Assembly (NCBI RefSeq): GCF_933775445.1
Contig: NC_065874.1
Span: forward strand, 24,436,501 to 24,500,500
Origin: Argentina anserina
Taxonomy: Eukaryota > Streptophyta > Magnoliopsida > Rosales > Rosaceae
Direction of reading: 5' to 3'
Length of the DNA stretch: 64,000 nucleotides
Part shown: positions 1 to 12,314 of the stretch, piece after piece
How positions within the stretch are numbered: the stretch's first letter is position 1
Layout of the letters: the number at the start of each line of letters is the position of its first letter
The notes under the pieces: generated by a model
Told to the model about the DNA's origin: nothing
Databases searched by the model: none
The model's input: only the letters and a program-made list of their open reading frames with translations
Program-made: the position numbers and the translations under genes

Positions 1-1440
1 CCGCGTGTATGTTTACTACATCATAAAATAATATGATTGACTGGGTACACCACATGACAGTGTCACGTGGTGTTCTAGGTACACAAAATATGTGATCAAT
101 ATTCAAACCCTATCAAAATACTTCTTAGATCAAGTCAAGACTTCAAATCCTAAAGCACAATTGGGTGAAATATAAGCAACCATCTATGATATTGCAGTTC
201 ATTCATTCAGACTAACATATTTAGTACTTTTGGTAGAAGTTAATTAAAAATTTTCCAAGAGGATACCCGAAGCACAAGTTAAAGACAAAAACAGTGGTTT
301 GATTTGTTTATATTCTATGCTTGTTATTGTTAATAAATTAGAAACTCAACCTCTAATTGCTGTCGATAAAATCTACAAATTAAAATAGATATATTAATTA
401 GAGTAGCACCAAGGCAACCTGGCACCACATGGAACTAGAATTAATAATGAAACGGAGGCTCTGGTTCAGCATAAATGATTGACCATCATGTTTCAACAAT
501 CAATTAAATTTTGGGAATCTTTGAAGCAAATAAGAAAAAATTGCCTGATTCTATCAATACGTTCAATTTGAATAATATTTTCTCTAGCTAGGGATAGTCA
601 TTTGTACAAAAATTAGTCGAGCTGGTGGTGATTGTCCAAACCAAGATCGTGCCAAAAAATTTATGGCATATATCAAGTGTATATTACGACAATGCCTTGT
701 TTTGTTGTTTAAAAATTATTGTGCAATAGTTTACGGTTAATTTTGAGTTGTTTACAAGTCTATTAACGTCGTAAACCGATGCAAGATTAATTTATAAAGT
801 GATGCGAGTAGGTAACACGGGTCTTAATCTGAAACATATATAAGCAATAAGTCGTACGCCAAGTATACTCAATATGTACATCCCCATGATCTTTGAGGAT
901 CACCAAGTCGATCACCATGCACCTAGATTTTACCCTTTGTATTTCATTTTGGTCGATCTTGATAAATAAATCGTCTGAAAAGCCACGGGGCAACAGAGAA
1001 TTATTCTTCGACAATCACCATACTCCAATAAGGTTTCTGATCTTACCGTCGGCCACGGTGACTCCGACGCCGTCGTTTGTTGGTGACTCAATTGTTGTGA
1101 TTTGCATACTACTCCTTATAGTAGAACCACATTCTTTGAGATAATATTTACATTTGATTTCCAATTTATTTTAAGAAGAGATGTGATCAAGAAACCGACT
1201 GGAAGCCGCAGATATATGGAAATTGGAGGTTTAATTAATGAAAAGGAAAGAGACGTGGATTGGGATGTGAATGTCTGTGTTTGCAAGCATGAACACATTT
1301 ATTTGTTTAGACGTAGGATATATTTATCATGATTAAGACTACTTATACATATATAGATGACTTGGGTAAAGTTGACTTGGGGAAAAAGGTCAGTTTGTCC
1401 TACTCTCAGACTTTATTTCGACGTAAAATACACTTGATCA
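1..1440. other. AT-rich intergenic DNA, no gene seen
   Basis: No reading frame here resembles a protein family I recognise. The longest open stretch, near 893-1144 on the plus strand, has no conserved motif and no clear splice sites around it. Confidence 0.6.
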
Positions 1441-1613
1441 AATGATTTTACCACGTACTCTCAGTGGCGGACCTGTTGTGCACCAGTTTTCGCCAGACGG
1501 TCTTTGCCATTAGTGCCGTCCTCCCCGCTGGTTGTATGGGCGGACCCAGAATTCACCGTTGGACTTGAAATTTTTCTTTTAACGGACGTGATAATTTTTT
1601 TTTCAAGCGTCAT

Positions 1614-1765
1614 GCCTTAAATTTTGAATAATAAATTTAAATTCAAACACGTAATATCTCAAATCAAAATCAATCATCACAATTACAATGTTTGCAAATC
1701 TTCAGCAAATAGTAAAAATAACATTTATAAGAAATTGATAAAAGACAATTCCTACAATAACATTG
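1614..1765 (+). repeat. Direct repeat, copy A (partner at 2267-2417)
   Basis: About 150 bp beginning TTTTGAATAATAAA is repeated in the same orientation at 2267-2417 with small indels and scattered substitutions, roughly 85-90% alike by eye. The ~500 bp between the copies holds an (AT)n run near 1938-1960 and no recognisable gene. The pair could be the ends of a small decayed element or a local duplication. Confidence 0.7.
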
Positions 1766-2266
1766 ACAATGTTCATGGCACTTTGCTCAGACGTTTTTTA
1801 GACTTCAGTTGGTTGCTTTTGTTTATCAAATTGAAATCCAAACACAGCTGCACAACCTTACTTGGCTTCTATAGCTGATTATGATCCTGAACAAGTGATC
1901 AGGAAGACAAGTACTGAATTTGAATGGTCTGCTGCACATATATATATATATATATATATTTATATCTATCTGGCGGGGGTAGTTGTGAAATTGATCATAG
2001 ATAATGATAGGTTCACTGATTTGGTTCTAACAAGAGCCACCGATTACTCGATTAGAGTTGAAATTTTCCGTTGTTCCTGAGCTAATCACACTCGGCCATG
2101 GTATAGCAGAAGCCATTGTTATGGTAAATTTTGCGGCCGATGAGCTTCTCGGAGGGTTACAGTTTTCTGTTTCTCAAAATTGGTACCAATAGCCAGACTG
2201 GAATAGAGTAATTGACTGACATTTTGATGATCAATGATTAAGAAACGAGAAATAAACTAAAACAAA

Positions 2267-2417
2267 CGCCTGAATTTTGAATAATAAAATTTAAATTCAA
2301 ACACGTGATATCTCAAAATCAAAAATCAATCATCACATTTACAATGTTTATAAATCTTGAACAAATAGTAAAAATAACATTTACAAGCAATTAATACAAG
2401 ACAATTCCTACAATACA
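2267..2417 (+). repeat. Direct repeat, copy B (partner at 1614-1765)
   Basis: Second copy of the ~150-bp AT-rich repeat. It ends close to where sequence resembling the old minus-strand LTR begins, so the duplication may predate or flank that insertion. Confidence 0.7.
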
Positions 2418-2439
2418 CACGTTCTACCCATGTAAGTAC

Positions 2440-5400
2440 TTCCCCGAACTCTCTCACTGCAAAACATGGCGATCATCACTTGCACATATAACCCTACACC
2501 ATGAATTGGTACACCAGATTATAAACAACGAACCCGATAAGCTTTTTAAACTCATATGAATAAACTTGACTCAAAATAAACATGCTTATAACATATAAGT
2601 AACGACATTCAAATCAATATAACACAGTTGCATAAATGCAAGTTAAAGATTTATAATTCATGCATAAAAAACATAGTTCAGGAATTCACACAAGTATACC
2701 ACCAAATATAAGGAATAAGAAAACCAATACCTCAACTGAAATCAAGAACTGCTATTTAAAACCAAGAAAATCATTGACAAAAAAAAACCAAGAAAATCAA
2801 CTCACTATTGTTTTTCATTTATGACCAACAACCATCAGAAATATCATCAAAAAAATTCTCTTTTGAAAATACATACACATGAGATCCAGGTGACTTGACA
2901 TGATCACCCCCATGATATATGGGTACTCATGAGGACCTAGATACCACAAGTAGTACCCTGTAATGACGTACAATGACAGACATACTAAATGATAGACATA
3001 CTAAAGCTCTAACTGATCGTAACCAATTACCCGGCCAAATGCTTGGTTCTCGATTTATTTGTCTCATGTCACAATTGTGACCCAGGTTCGAAGACCAGAA
3101 AACATTTTAACATAACTCAATTGTTAAACAACACATAAAATATAATCAATCTACCCCTGATTTATATTGTACCACATATACTCAGAGTCTCACCTGACTC
3201 ATATGAAAACCAAATTACTCTTCCACATAAATATATCCAGTATAACATGATATTTTAATTCTTCACCAAGAACAATTACCACAATTATAACATCTCACAA
3301 AGTGACTCACACAACAACAAAATACATACACAACTATGCCAATAAACCATTTCACTGGAATGTACATTTTCTTCCATTCCGGTCCCTTCCACCAACAATA
3401 TCAATATAACGACATTCAATAAACCAATTTACCGTAAGGTAAATTTTCTTTCCTTCTGGTCTTTTCCTCCACATTAAGATAAAAACACATTTAAGGATAT
3501 ACAATATAATATAGCAACGTAGACATGTATATTATTATTACCATTTAATATCCATATATAAATTGACTATAACATATCAATATCAACATGCATAAACCAA
3601 TTTTATTATCAACCATTAACCATAATCCATAATCACTGTAACCTTTTAAAAATCATTTCATTAAAAACTTCATTTTACTTACACATGAACCGTAGTCGAT
3701 CAAGTTCATATAATTTAAAACCAAAACATATATCATAGACTATGTTAACAACTCAAATTAAATTGTACTCACTTTAGATCCCATTGCTTCTTCTCTCATC
3801 ATAAAAGAAGACATTAAACACTGCAACCCACTCCATACCAAGCAACATGCACTTAGATCATATCAATATCACAACTCAATAAAACTTGAGGCACTAAAAC
3901 AACCATTAAGGTCATACTTCTCCCCCTTAAATTAAAACTGAAGTTACGCCACAAACGTAACTTCATTCGAGATTAATAAGTCTCCAACTACCCCAAAAGT
4001 TACTATAATCGCAAACATAGTGAATTCCCATGGAATTTACATGGATTACCACCTAAAATAACCGTATCCTAATTTAATCATAAACTAAAACAAAACGACT
4101 TACTCAAATTATAACCTCTAAATCTAACTCGAAGACTTGTCCATTGAGACAATTCTTTCCCCGTGACCTTCCAAGGTCATCGGGTCACTTGACAATTCAG
4201 TAATTACTATCACTTACTATTTACATGTCAACACCCTAAACAACCATGTTCCCATGATGTAAAATTGTAGAGACAACACTAGTAAAGAGTCTAACTTGTT
4301 CATACAAAATCCAAAATTTACAAACCAATTGTCCACATTCTCGTATCAACAAGCAAGAATTAATGGGACACCCCAAATGTCCCAAATTATGTCCAAACAC
4401 GCTGACATATGCCACCCTAAGTGGCTGTGCATATACTTTGCGGCCCGCTATCCAAACCTCACCAAATGAACACAACTACAACAACAAACTTGGAGATCAC
4501 AACCTAAGAAACACTTTTCATACTTACGTCCAAGAACAATTCGGCGGGAAATGCCTCCGACGCCGCCCAGAAAATTGGATCACAACCACTTCAATCCTTC
4601 AAAATGAACCTCAAGGTTAGTATAATTGACTTTAGAAGGAAGGATACGTCATGATAGGAGTAGATGCACGTCAGCTTACCCTCAGAACGCCGAAATTTGA
4701 GATCAGGTCACCGCCGGGTTGTCGGGTCACCTTTAAGCCTTCCATTTGCGCAACACAAGCTAACTGATGTAAGTCACCACCACAGGGAGGAGCGCACGGG
4801 AGAAGCGAGAAATTATGGGTTGGTCCTGTCGCCTGAAACTGCCGGAGATCGCCGGAAAATCTGGGTCGGGTTAGTTGGGTCGGTCGGGTTCGGATCGGGT
4901 CATGTTACGACCCCAAAATTTCAAGTATGAAACTCAAATTTCGAAGTCATGAAAAACTCTAAAACAATCTCAATAAATTGAAATCATTTTAATGTCACAG
5001 CGGATCATTACTGAGTTCATAGTACAACTCAGTTAAAATAATTATTATAACCCAAATTTATAATTCAATATTATATCAAATGGAAATGTAATAATCCTCT
5101 CAAATGTCCGTCGATTTCCGCTAATACACACCTACAGAAGGTGCTCTCTATCCTCCTCATCCTCCGATTCCACCCCAAATCTCCATCAATTCAACAACAA
5201 ACAATTCCAACAATCAATCAAGCAAACCCTTACCTAGATAGAGCTTCGAAATCACCGGAAAACTCGTTGGAGAGCTTGGATCGACCGTGCTCGATTCGTG
5301 GAAAGGAACGGCGCGATTCGAGTTCCCCCTCCGATCGCAGGTGGCACCGAGGGTGAAGAGCGGTGGAGGAGCGCTTGCGTTGAGCCCTAGCTTCGTCGAA

Positions 5401-6430
5401 GGAGAGCTTGGACGGCGGAGGCAGTCTCCGAGCTTCGGGATGTCGCGAGGAAGCTCACGGCAGCGAGGCGAGGTGCGTCGAGCTCGGGGTCGGATGCGAA
5501 GGGCCTCGTGATGCTTTTGGGCGAGGCGGTGAGGGCCACGGCGGCCCAAGGAAGGGAATTGCCGGCGAGGAGATTCTGAGGGAGAGGGAGAGGTCGGGGA
5601 GAGAGAGAGGGAAGAGAGAGAGGGAAGAGAGAGAGAAGAGAGGGAGGCAGGGGTGAGGGTTTCCGAAAATGGAAACCCCAGCTCCATTAAATTTCCTTTT
5701 ATACCCATTTCCAAAATTGGAAACTGACTTCCGTCATTTATAACTTTTACGCACGACGTCCGATTAGAACGCGTGACGTGTCCACGAACTCGTATCGACG
5801 AGCTCTACAACTTTCGTTAAGGAGGTTTTCACAAACGAGCGACGGAGTAAAAGACGATTCTCGCGTCGCGGAAACGTAACATTTTTCTAATTAAAAATTC
5901 CGATAACGGTTCCGTTTCGATTTTACAACGTCGCAAAGCGAAACAAACGCGTTTTAATCACTTTTACAAACTTATCGAATTCTAAAAATTCAATAATTGG
6001 TTTCTGAAAAATCGGGTTATTACAGGTCAGTTGAAATTTGATTCTTCTGCGTGCAAAGAGAGATAAGAGGAAGAACAATGATGTTGTGAAAATTGTGAGG
6101 AAACCTTGAGGAAAAATTTATTTATACTTAAAACTTCTGAAACTTCAAAACTACTAATGCTTACAACTTTTTCATACAACCTCCAAATGCCGCGTACCGC
6201 ATGTTTACGACCTCGTATTGACAAGCTATACGTCTTTCATGAAGGAAGTATTATGAGAAACCGAATGAGTAAAAAGTCAACTCCTTGATTTCTCATTATA
6301 ACGTTTCCGAGTAATTAATTCGCTCGAACCCTTTTTGTTTCCACCCTTGTACTATAAAAATTGGACTACCACCAAATTAATAATATCCGAAAAGTATTTA
6401 TAAATCAATTATAAATTTCTGGAATATTAC
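2440..6430 (-). mobile_element. Old, diverged LTR of the 3-kb LTR family, split by a younger copy
   Basis: Read on the minus strand, landmarks of the younger LTRs occur in order but mutated. They are the block around 2490-2560 (accepting a TACACC...AATTGGT...ACACC match), the GAGCTC/CCCGGCCAAA block at 3005-3045, and the 5' part resuming after 6,024: TCGTATTGACAAGC near 6212, then a degenerate end TGGAATATTACC near 6431. The younger LTR at 4903-6024 sits inside it. Outer ends are approximate and I see no target duplication, as expected for an old insertion. Confidence 0.55.
4903..6024 (-). mobile_element. Solo LTR (short form), minus orientation, target duplication GGTCA
   Basis: Starts TGTTACGACCCC and ends GGGTTATTACA, the reverse complement of the family's terminal sequences. 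GGTCA at 4898-4902 is repeated at 6025-6029. At 1,122 bp it lacks about 1.9 kb of the middle found in the ~3-kb copies, and keeps the GC-rich, CT-rich leader (about 5,290-5,680) and the short U3. No gag-pol remains. Open frames within it are shadows of the CT-rich leader. Confidence 0.9.
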
Positions 6431-8077
6431 CGTCAAGTATTAGACTAAAATATATTAGACATACACTCAATTGAGTATTATATTAGACTAATAAATGTTC
6501 AAAGCCCATAATAGATCCAAAATCACACACAAGAACTCAAAGAGAGAGTGATCAAGTTTTCAATTTTGAGCTCATTGCAGTGGGAGAATGTAAGAAAAAA
6601 AAACAATTTACATGAAAAGATCCACATAAAAAGAAAGATAAGAAAAAAAAATGCGACATCTAGGATTCGATCTTAGGTGGGCTCAATATAAGTCACAACA
6701 CCTAACCAAGTCTCTTAGGCACTCCTTGTTGATTGTATTAGGCACGTTAAAAAATTTATAAAGAAATTCTTAGGTGAACTTGAGTCTACCCAATGCTTAA
6801 CTTAGGTCCGCCCCTGGTTTGAAGGACACACTAGGGACTACAGCCCATACAGTGTTTTCAATACATGTCCATTTTTACATAGGTAGTAGTGTAGTACTAA
6901 AATTATGTGGAGTTTAGTCTGTTAGTGTCTCTACAAGTAATTGACAGTCTATCACCATGTCCTGGGTTCGAACCATAACATGGTATTTTTTTAACCTGTT
7001 ACATTTTCTTCATTCTTTTCTTTTCTTCCTCATTTTTTCATGATATATTTCTTATTTTTTCGAGTTTTTCTTGTGATAGAATCTCTTTTCTACTAGTAGT
7101 ATTACTTCTCCATTTATTTTCTTTCCCAAATTTTCCTCTAAAACTGTGTTTAATAAGGTGATTGCATTGAAATACTTAATAAAAGAAAAAAAATACCGAA
7201 ATTATATTGACGAAACCGATTTGCATATAAGGGGTCAACTAGCCTAGACCAAATTTAGTTTTGGATCCACCTCTTGCCTACTCTCCTTATCGTTCTCGTG
7301 GTGGATGAGGATTAGAGAAAGTTAATTTCTTTTTAAATTTTTCTTTGAATCCAAGATCGGGTAAAAGTTAACACCTAGCTACTATACACTTGTATATAGA
7401 CATTGATCGAGTTCCTTTGACATTAATAAATAAACTAAGGAGGGTGTATTGTATTTAGATTTATGTGAATTTATTTTAATTGACAAACTTTTTAGAAAGC
7501 TCACAGACTCCTTAAAAAGTTCACATACTTTTATAGAATTGTTAAAATCACTGACTTCAACCACAGACTTTTAATTGATTTCTACATATTTATATTGATT
7601 CATGAAATTAACAGAATTTATATTGATCGACTTATAATGATTTTTTATTACTCATAAAAATTAAAACTTTCTTTTTTATTATTTAAGAAAATAAGGTATG
7701 GTAACTAATTAATGTACATATCATGTCTATTAATCACAAGCTTACAATTTTGTTGCTTCACTGTCTACAGTTCCGTGATAATTTTTTTTCACTCTCGAGT
7801 GCGTCTTAAGCATCTAGGTTGGCATGTTTCTCTAACACCTCATGAGTGCTATTAAATGAGGACTTAATTGCGCTAATAAAATTTTCTATGGAACAATTTT
7901 TATTGTGACATACCAACAGAAAATAAATCAAGAAAAATAATTCCAAACACATAAAACACTAAAATCGGGGAGCAGTTTTATAGAGAAGAAGATGAGAAAG
8001 TTTTTGGGCATGGTCTTGTATATCGGTTCCCATAGATAACGACGTCGTCCATGGAGGCAGTGCTCGACGATAAATTT

Positions 8078-8081
<4 letters not shown>
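6431..8081. other. Intergenic, no gene seen
   Basis: AT-rich DNA without recognisable coding. It holds a GGTCCGCCCCTGG block near 6806 that may be the end of a degenerate transposon, and a lone B-box-like GGTTCGAACC at 6965-6974 without a convincing tRNA fold. Confidence 0.55.

Positions 8082-8170
<89 letters not shown>
8082..8170 (+). repeat. (GA)n microsatellite, about 44 units
   Basis: An uninterrupted GA dinucleotide tract of about 89 bp. Ser/Leu or Glu/Arg frames read through it on both strands are artefacts of the repeat. Such a long pure run is probably length-variable between individuals. Confidence 0.95.
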
Positions 8171-8172
<2 letters not shown>

Positions 8173-9212
8173 GAGCCAAGGTATCCACTTCCTATGCCAG
8201 TTCTTTCATTTTTATCTCTCTCTCTGTCGCTCAAAACTGACTTCCTAAAAACAAATCGATAAATAGATAAATCCCTTAATTTTATTAGTATAATAAACTT
8301 TTTCTATGGTTTTCAGGTATTACATTTATTCTAAACAAATTTATTGGTTATGTCTATTATTTATAAGAGAATAAGAGAAACCCTTCAAATTTAATTTCTT
8401 TTTTTCTTATGTAATTCTTTCATCGTCATTGTGTTCACAATTGAAAATAAGGTTTTAGTAAGTATAAAGATACAAGGTAAGAACATAACATAAAGAACAA
8501 GAAAAATAATCAGATGGTAAATAACTATATTGGGTTGTAGGAAAATAATTGGTAAAGAAAAGACTAAATGAAAATAAAGAAAAATGATAGAGGATGAACA
8601 TCGATCTTTGAATAAAATGAGAAAGTCCATGGAAATGTATATGAAAATCTTTAGTCTAGAGGCTAGACAATTTAGACTCTAGTGTGTGTATTTTACATTA
8701 TAAAGCCCATGAGATTCAATGAGTTTATAATTCCATAAATATGTATGATATTTTGAATAATCACATACTTCTATTTATTTTGAAAAGTCCTGATTGAATA
8801 CCCCCAGACTCTAATGGATTTTATAATGACTTTTTTGTTGTAGAGAAAATGGAATGGTCTACTCATCTCATTGATAATCACCTTTATATAGGGGTCATGA
8901 TTACAATAGGAATAAATGGTAATTACAATGGTAATTAAGGCTACATAATGGTGATTGATCCGTTACATCCATTGACCATAAACGTTATTAACTCATTCAT
9001 TTATTTACTTCAACGAAGGCACACTAATGATGTTTTTCCTTCAACACTCCCCCTTGTGCCGAGTTTAAAGATATAATGGTGCATAAGATGTTGCCTCATT
9101 AAAAACTTGCCATGTAACAAAACCAAGTGGGAGAAAATAAAACCTTGGTTGAAGGAGAAAAGAGCACAACACACATATTACATTTTAAATTTGAATATAT
9201 AATTACTTAAAG
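8171..9212. other. Intergenic; possible copia-type LTR relic at about 8830-9190
   Basis: No gene. Between about 8830 and 9190 there is a TATATA motif (8883-8890 region), a run ACACTCCCCCTTGTGCC near 9043 and a CTCATTAAAAACTTGCCA block near 9095. From memory, plant Ty1/copia relics often carry this combination. I cannot define ends or a target duplication, so this is a weak call. Confidence 0.3.
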
Positions 9213-11995
9213 CACTGCTAGGGCGCCATAATATGACGCCAGATACGTCGCCACAATCATATGTAACATGTCACATAACCTTGTGTTAGGTTAATATTAA
9301 CCTAGTAATGTTTGCCTTATTCTTATTCTTTTGCTTTATATTTTTGTATATTTATTTATTTCTTTTTACGTTTCCTACTCATGCTAGGAAAATGTGCAAA
9401 TGATCGGAAACACGTCAAGAATAGTGGATTTAGCGCACATTATGGATTCGGGTGAAAGTTTCAAGCCAAAAAGAGCAAATGTGGAGATTTCATAAGAAAA
9501 GAAAAGTCAACGCCGGAAAATGCCGGTTAAACTCCGGCGATGAGAAGGTGGTTGCCAGAAATGGTGGTGGTTAAAGTCAATAAGTCAATAAAGCATATTG
9601 GTGAATTATGAATTGTAAATTTTAATTTACAATTTAAATTCAAAATAGAAGAAGACAAATGAAGGAGACAATTTCAAGAACAAGATCCTCAATTTGTGCT
9701 CCATGAATTGGGGATTTAAATTTAAAATAGAAGAAGACAAATGAAGGGGACCATTTCAAGAACAAGATCCACAATTTGTGCTTCTACATTTGTCCACCAT
9801 ATCTAACCATTCATCCCCTTACATCTCCACCATTCATTTGTGACCTTAAGGCCTTTAAATACCCTCATTCTTCACAAATTCGTGCATTCTCCTTCACCAC
9901 ACTAAAACTCCATCAAAACTTCATATTTTCCATAGTTTTAACATAGTTTTCTTAGGCCTAAGTCATAGATATCAAGTTGTGCAAAGAAAAGTGTAAAGTG
10001 TCTTGAGTTTTCACCAAAAACTAAAGATCATTTACACCCTTGATCAATCACAAACTTGTTTCATAGATTTGGGTCACTTCACTCTCTTTATCCTCTACTC
10101 ATACTCTTTCTCAACCCTTGTTCTTTGTTCCTAGATTGTGTGGATAAAGTATGGTGTTCATGGAGTTCTTCTTTTGTTAGAACCCATTAATACCATACTT
10201 AGAAGCATTTTCTTTCTTATTACATCTTTGTGGGTAGTAAGCCTTTAGAGGTACGGTTTGGTATCATTTGTACCAAACCCTTGGTAATCTCTTCTCTCTT
10301 TACTCTACTTCTCTTTTGATGTATTTCATTTTCAAGGGTGTTGTATTTAATGGGTTGTGAGTAGTTAGATTTGAGGCTAGGCTAGCCCTAGCCAAACTCA
10401 TGTGCTAATGAATTCATTTTACTTTTAATTGATGTTGATGCATGTTGAATCTATGGGCTTCTACACTTAAAATGCTTACTAAATGTGTTACTAGTTTTGT
10501 CACCTAGAAACATGTTTAGGTAATTAATGAATCGGAATTTGAACTTGACAACTTCTTGAATCCGTGAGCATGGGTAGCCTTTAGGTGGTGGCTTAGTGTT
10601 TCTTACGGAAAATACTAAGTTGCTTGAATTTCTTACCATGAACTTAATGCTTGTTCCATGAGTGTAATTACTCTAAGGGGGTGTTATGCTTGTGGTACAT
10701 AGCCCACTTGTATTATAAGGTAATATAATTGGGACTAAGGTTTTGTGATTTAATTTGGCTCCAAAAGACTTTGTTAAATTACATGATTAGTTGGTTTCTT
10801 GGTAGCTTCACCAAAGCACTAGGGGGAAGTTTGTCAAACATGTTATGCATTAATCATGAGTTACATTTGTGCATGAGTAAGGCTAGGTGCAATGCCTAAG
10901 TCTCTACTCCTCTTTTGATTCTATCTCTACATTTACCTTTCTTTGTTGTTTTAGTGCAAGAATTAGTTTACTTAGCTTAATTCTAAAATCAACCAAGTCG
11001 ATTCACTACCACTTGTTAATACCATCTCCATGATTCTTAGCTTCCAAAGGGCTAAGGTTGTGAACTTGTAAAAAGTTAAAATGCATGTTTTTCTAGTTTT
11101 TCTTGTGAAAATCTAGTTAGAGTTGAGTTTATCCCAATCCCTTGGGTACGATACTCTACACTTTCCCTTACTAAAACTTGACCTCCTATACTTGGGAGTA
11201 GGTAGTTTCACCCATAAATACACATAATCATACTTAAGTGATTCAACCAACACCTTGCCACGTCAGTAATTAAAATAGTCATAAAATGTCATTTTTAAAC
11301 AAAAAGATAATTTTATCCTTGTTTAATACTTTAATATGTATTCATTATGATTATTAAATTAAGAAATATTTTCTTAAAAAAAAAAGAAATATTTTCATGG
11401 ACATAATACAGATACCATATTTTGTAAATATAAATTAAACTCCAAACATATTTAGTTACCTTATTACATTTATTCGAAAATTATTTTACGATATTTGTTC
11501 AAAAAATTACCTTATAAGTGATGAAAACAACATTATAATCTTATGACAATTTATTAGATTTTATGGGACATGTAAGGTAATAAATTATTTTTTTCCATGA
11601 AAATTAATACTCGCCGACAATTATCATATGGCCGAAATTTATCATATATATTTGAAAAAAATAATTTAGGACAAAAATAGTTTTATTTTAAAATATATTT
11701 TTCACACACACATGTCTATATTTTTCACGGATGAAATACTTTTATTTTGAAAATAAGTTTTACGGGTGCACACACACACACACACATATATATAAAAGCA
11801 TACTTCTGTAAAATATCAATAAAAAGTTAATTACATTATATTTTTATAATAATTTAGAGTCGTTGAATTAACATAGATATGATCGTCTTTTTATTTAAAA
11901 ATGACATTTTATGACTATTATAATTATTGGCATGATAATATTATGTGAAATGTGACATATGATTGTAGCGCCGAATCTGACGCTTTATTATGACA
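9213..11995. mobile_element. Non-autonomous inverted-repeat DNA element, interrupted by a solo LTR
   Basis: The left arm (9213-9283) and the segment resuming at 11258-11318 are the imperfect reverse complement of 11885-11995. Shared blocks are ATCATATGT...GTCACATA near the tips and AAAATGACATTTTATGACTA deeper in. Removing the 9284-11252 insertion leaves arms of over 100 bp around an AT-rich core without coding capacity. The class (MULE-like or other) is unclear because no outer target duplication is evident. Confidence 0.6.
9284..11252. mobile_element. Solo LTR, 1,969 bp, target duplication CCTTG
   Basis: Begins TGTTAGGTTAATATTAACC and ends CAACCAACA. CCTTG at 9279-9283 is repeated at 11253-11257. 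Inside are a TTTAAATACC promoter-like site near 9855 and, before the 3' end, a CCCTTGGGTACGATACTC block resembling the 3' ends of plant Athila/Tat-type Ty3 LTRs (family assignment is inference). There is no second LTR and no gag-pol, so it is most simply a solo LTR. Confidence 0.75.
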
Positions 11996-12141
11996 CTAAA
12001 ATATTTTCCAGTTACTTATTACTCCGGCTATGATCTATAGCTCGGATTCAGGGCCATATTACGCATGCTTCAGAGCAAAACGACATTCCATGCTGCTGCT
12101 TTCACATCTGCAATTCCCTAGCTTGATCCTAAAATAGTTAT

Positions 12142-12178
12142 ACACGTGTCAATTCGCCATGCAGCTCCCACACGTGTC
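12142..12178 (+). promoter_or_regulatory. Two identical ABRE/G-box sites upstream of NHX
   Basis: ACACGTGTC occurs at 12142-12150 and again at 12170-12178. It contains the ACGTGTC abscisic-acid response core bound by plant bZIP (ABF/AREB) factors. The pair lies about 140-170 bp upstream of the NHX start codon. Paired ABREs are a known arrangement for ABA and salt response; activity here is inferred. Confidence 0.65.
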
Positions 12179-12239
12179 AACCCATCCTTCTAACACCACA
12201 AACCCTTTCTCTCAGCTCACTGTTTTCTGCAACCAGTCG

Positions 12240-12247
12240 ATATAAGG
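12240..12247 (+). promoter_or_regulatory. Possible TATA box of the NHX gene
   Basis: ATATAAGG lies about 70 bp before the ATG at 12315, a plausible distance for a TATA element with a short leader. It is a weak match. Confidence 0.4.
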
Positions 12248-12314
12248 TTACACCTATACGACGTAGCTAGCCTTGTGGATTGCCGGAGGTGCTTTCTGCA
12301 TATTAAGTAAAACG

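Noticed and set aside
1862..2080. Short frame MASIADYDPEQV... as a gene fragment
   Set aside because: It runs into an (AT)n repeat, starts without good context and matches no family I can name.
5214..5714. 166-codon minus-strand frame and overlapping plus-strand frames in the GC-rich block
   Set aside because: They lie in the CT/GC-rich leader of the solo LTR at 4903-6024. Equivalent frames recur in every LTR copy and have no protein family features.
6965..6974. B-box GGTTCGAACC suggesting a tRNA or tRNA-derived SINE
   Set aside because: No matching A-box at the right distance and no cloverleaf that I can build.
7928..8248. Leu/Ser- or Glu/Arg-repeat proteins
   Set aside because: Translations of the (GA)n microsatellite only.
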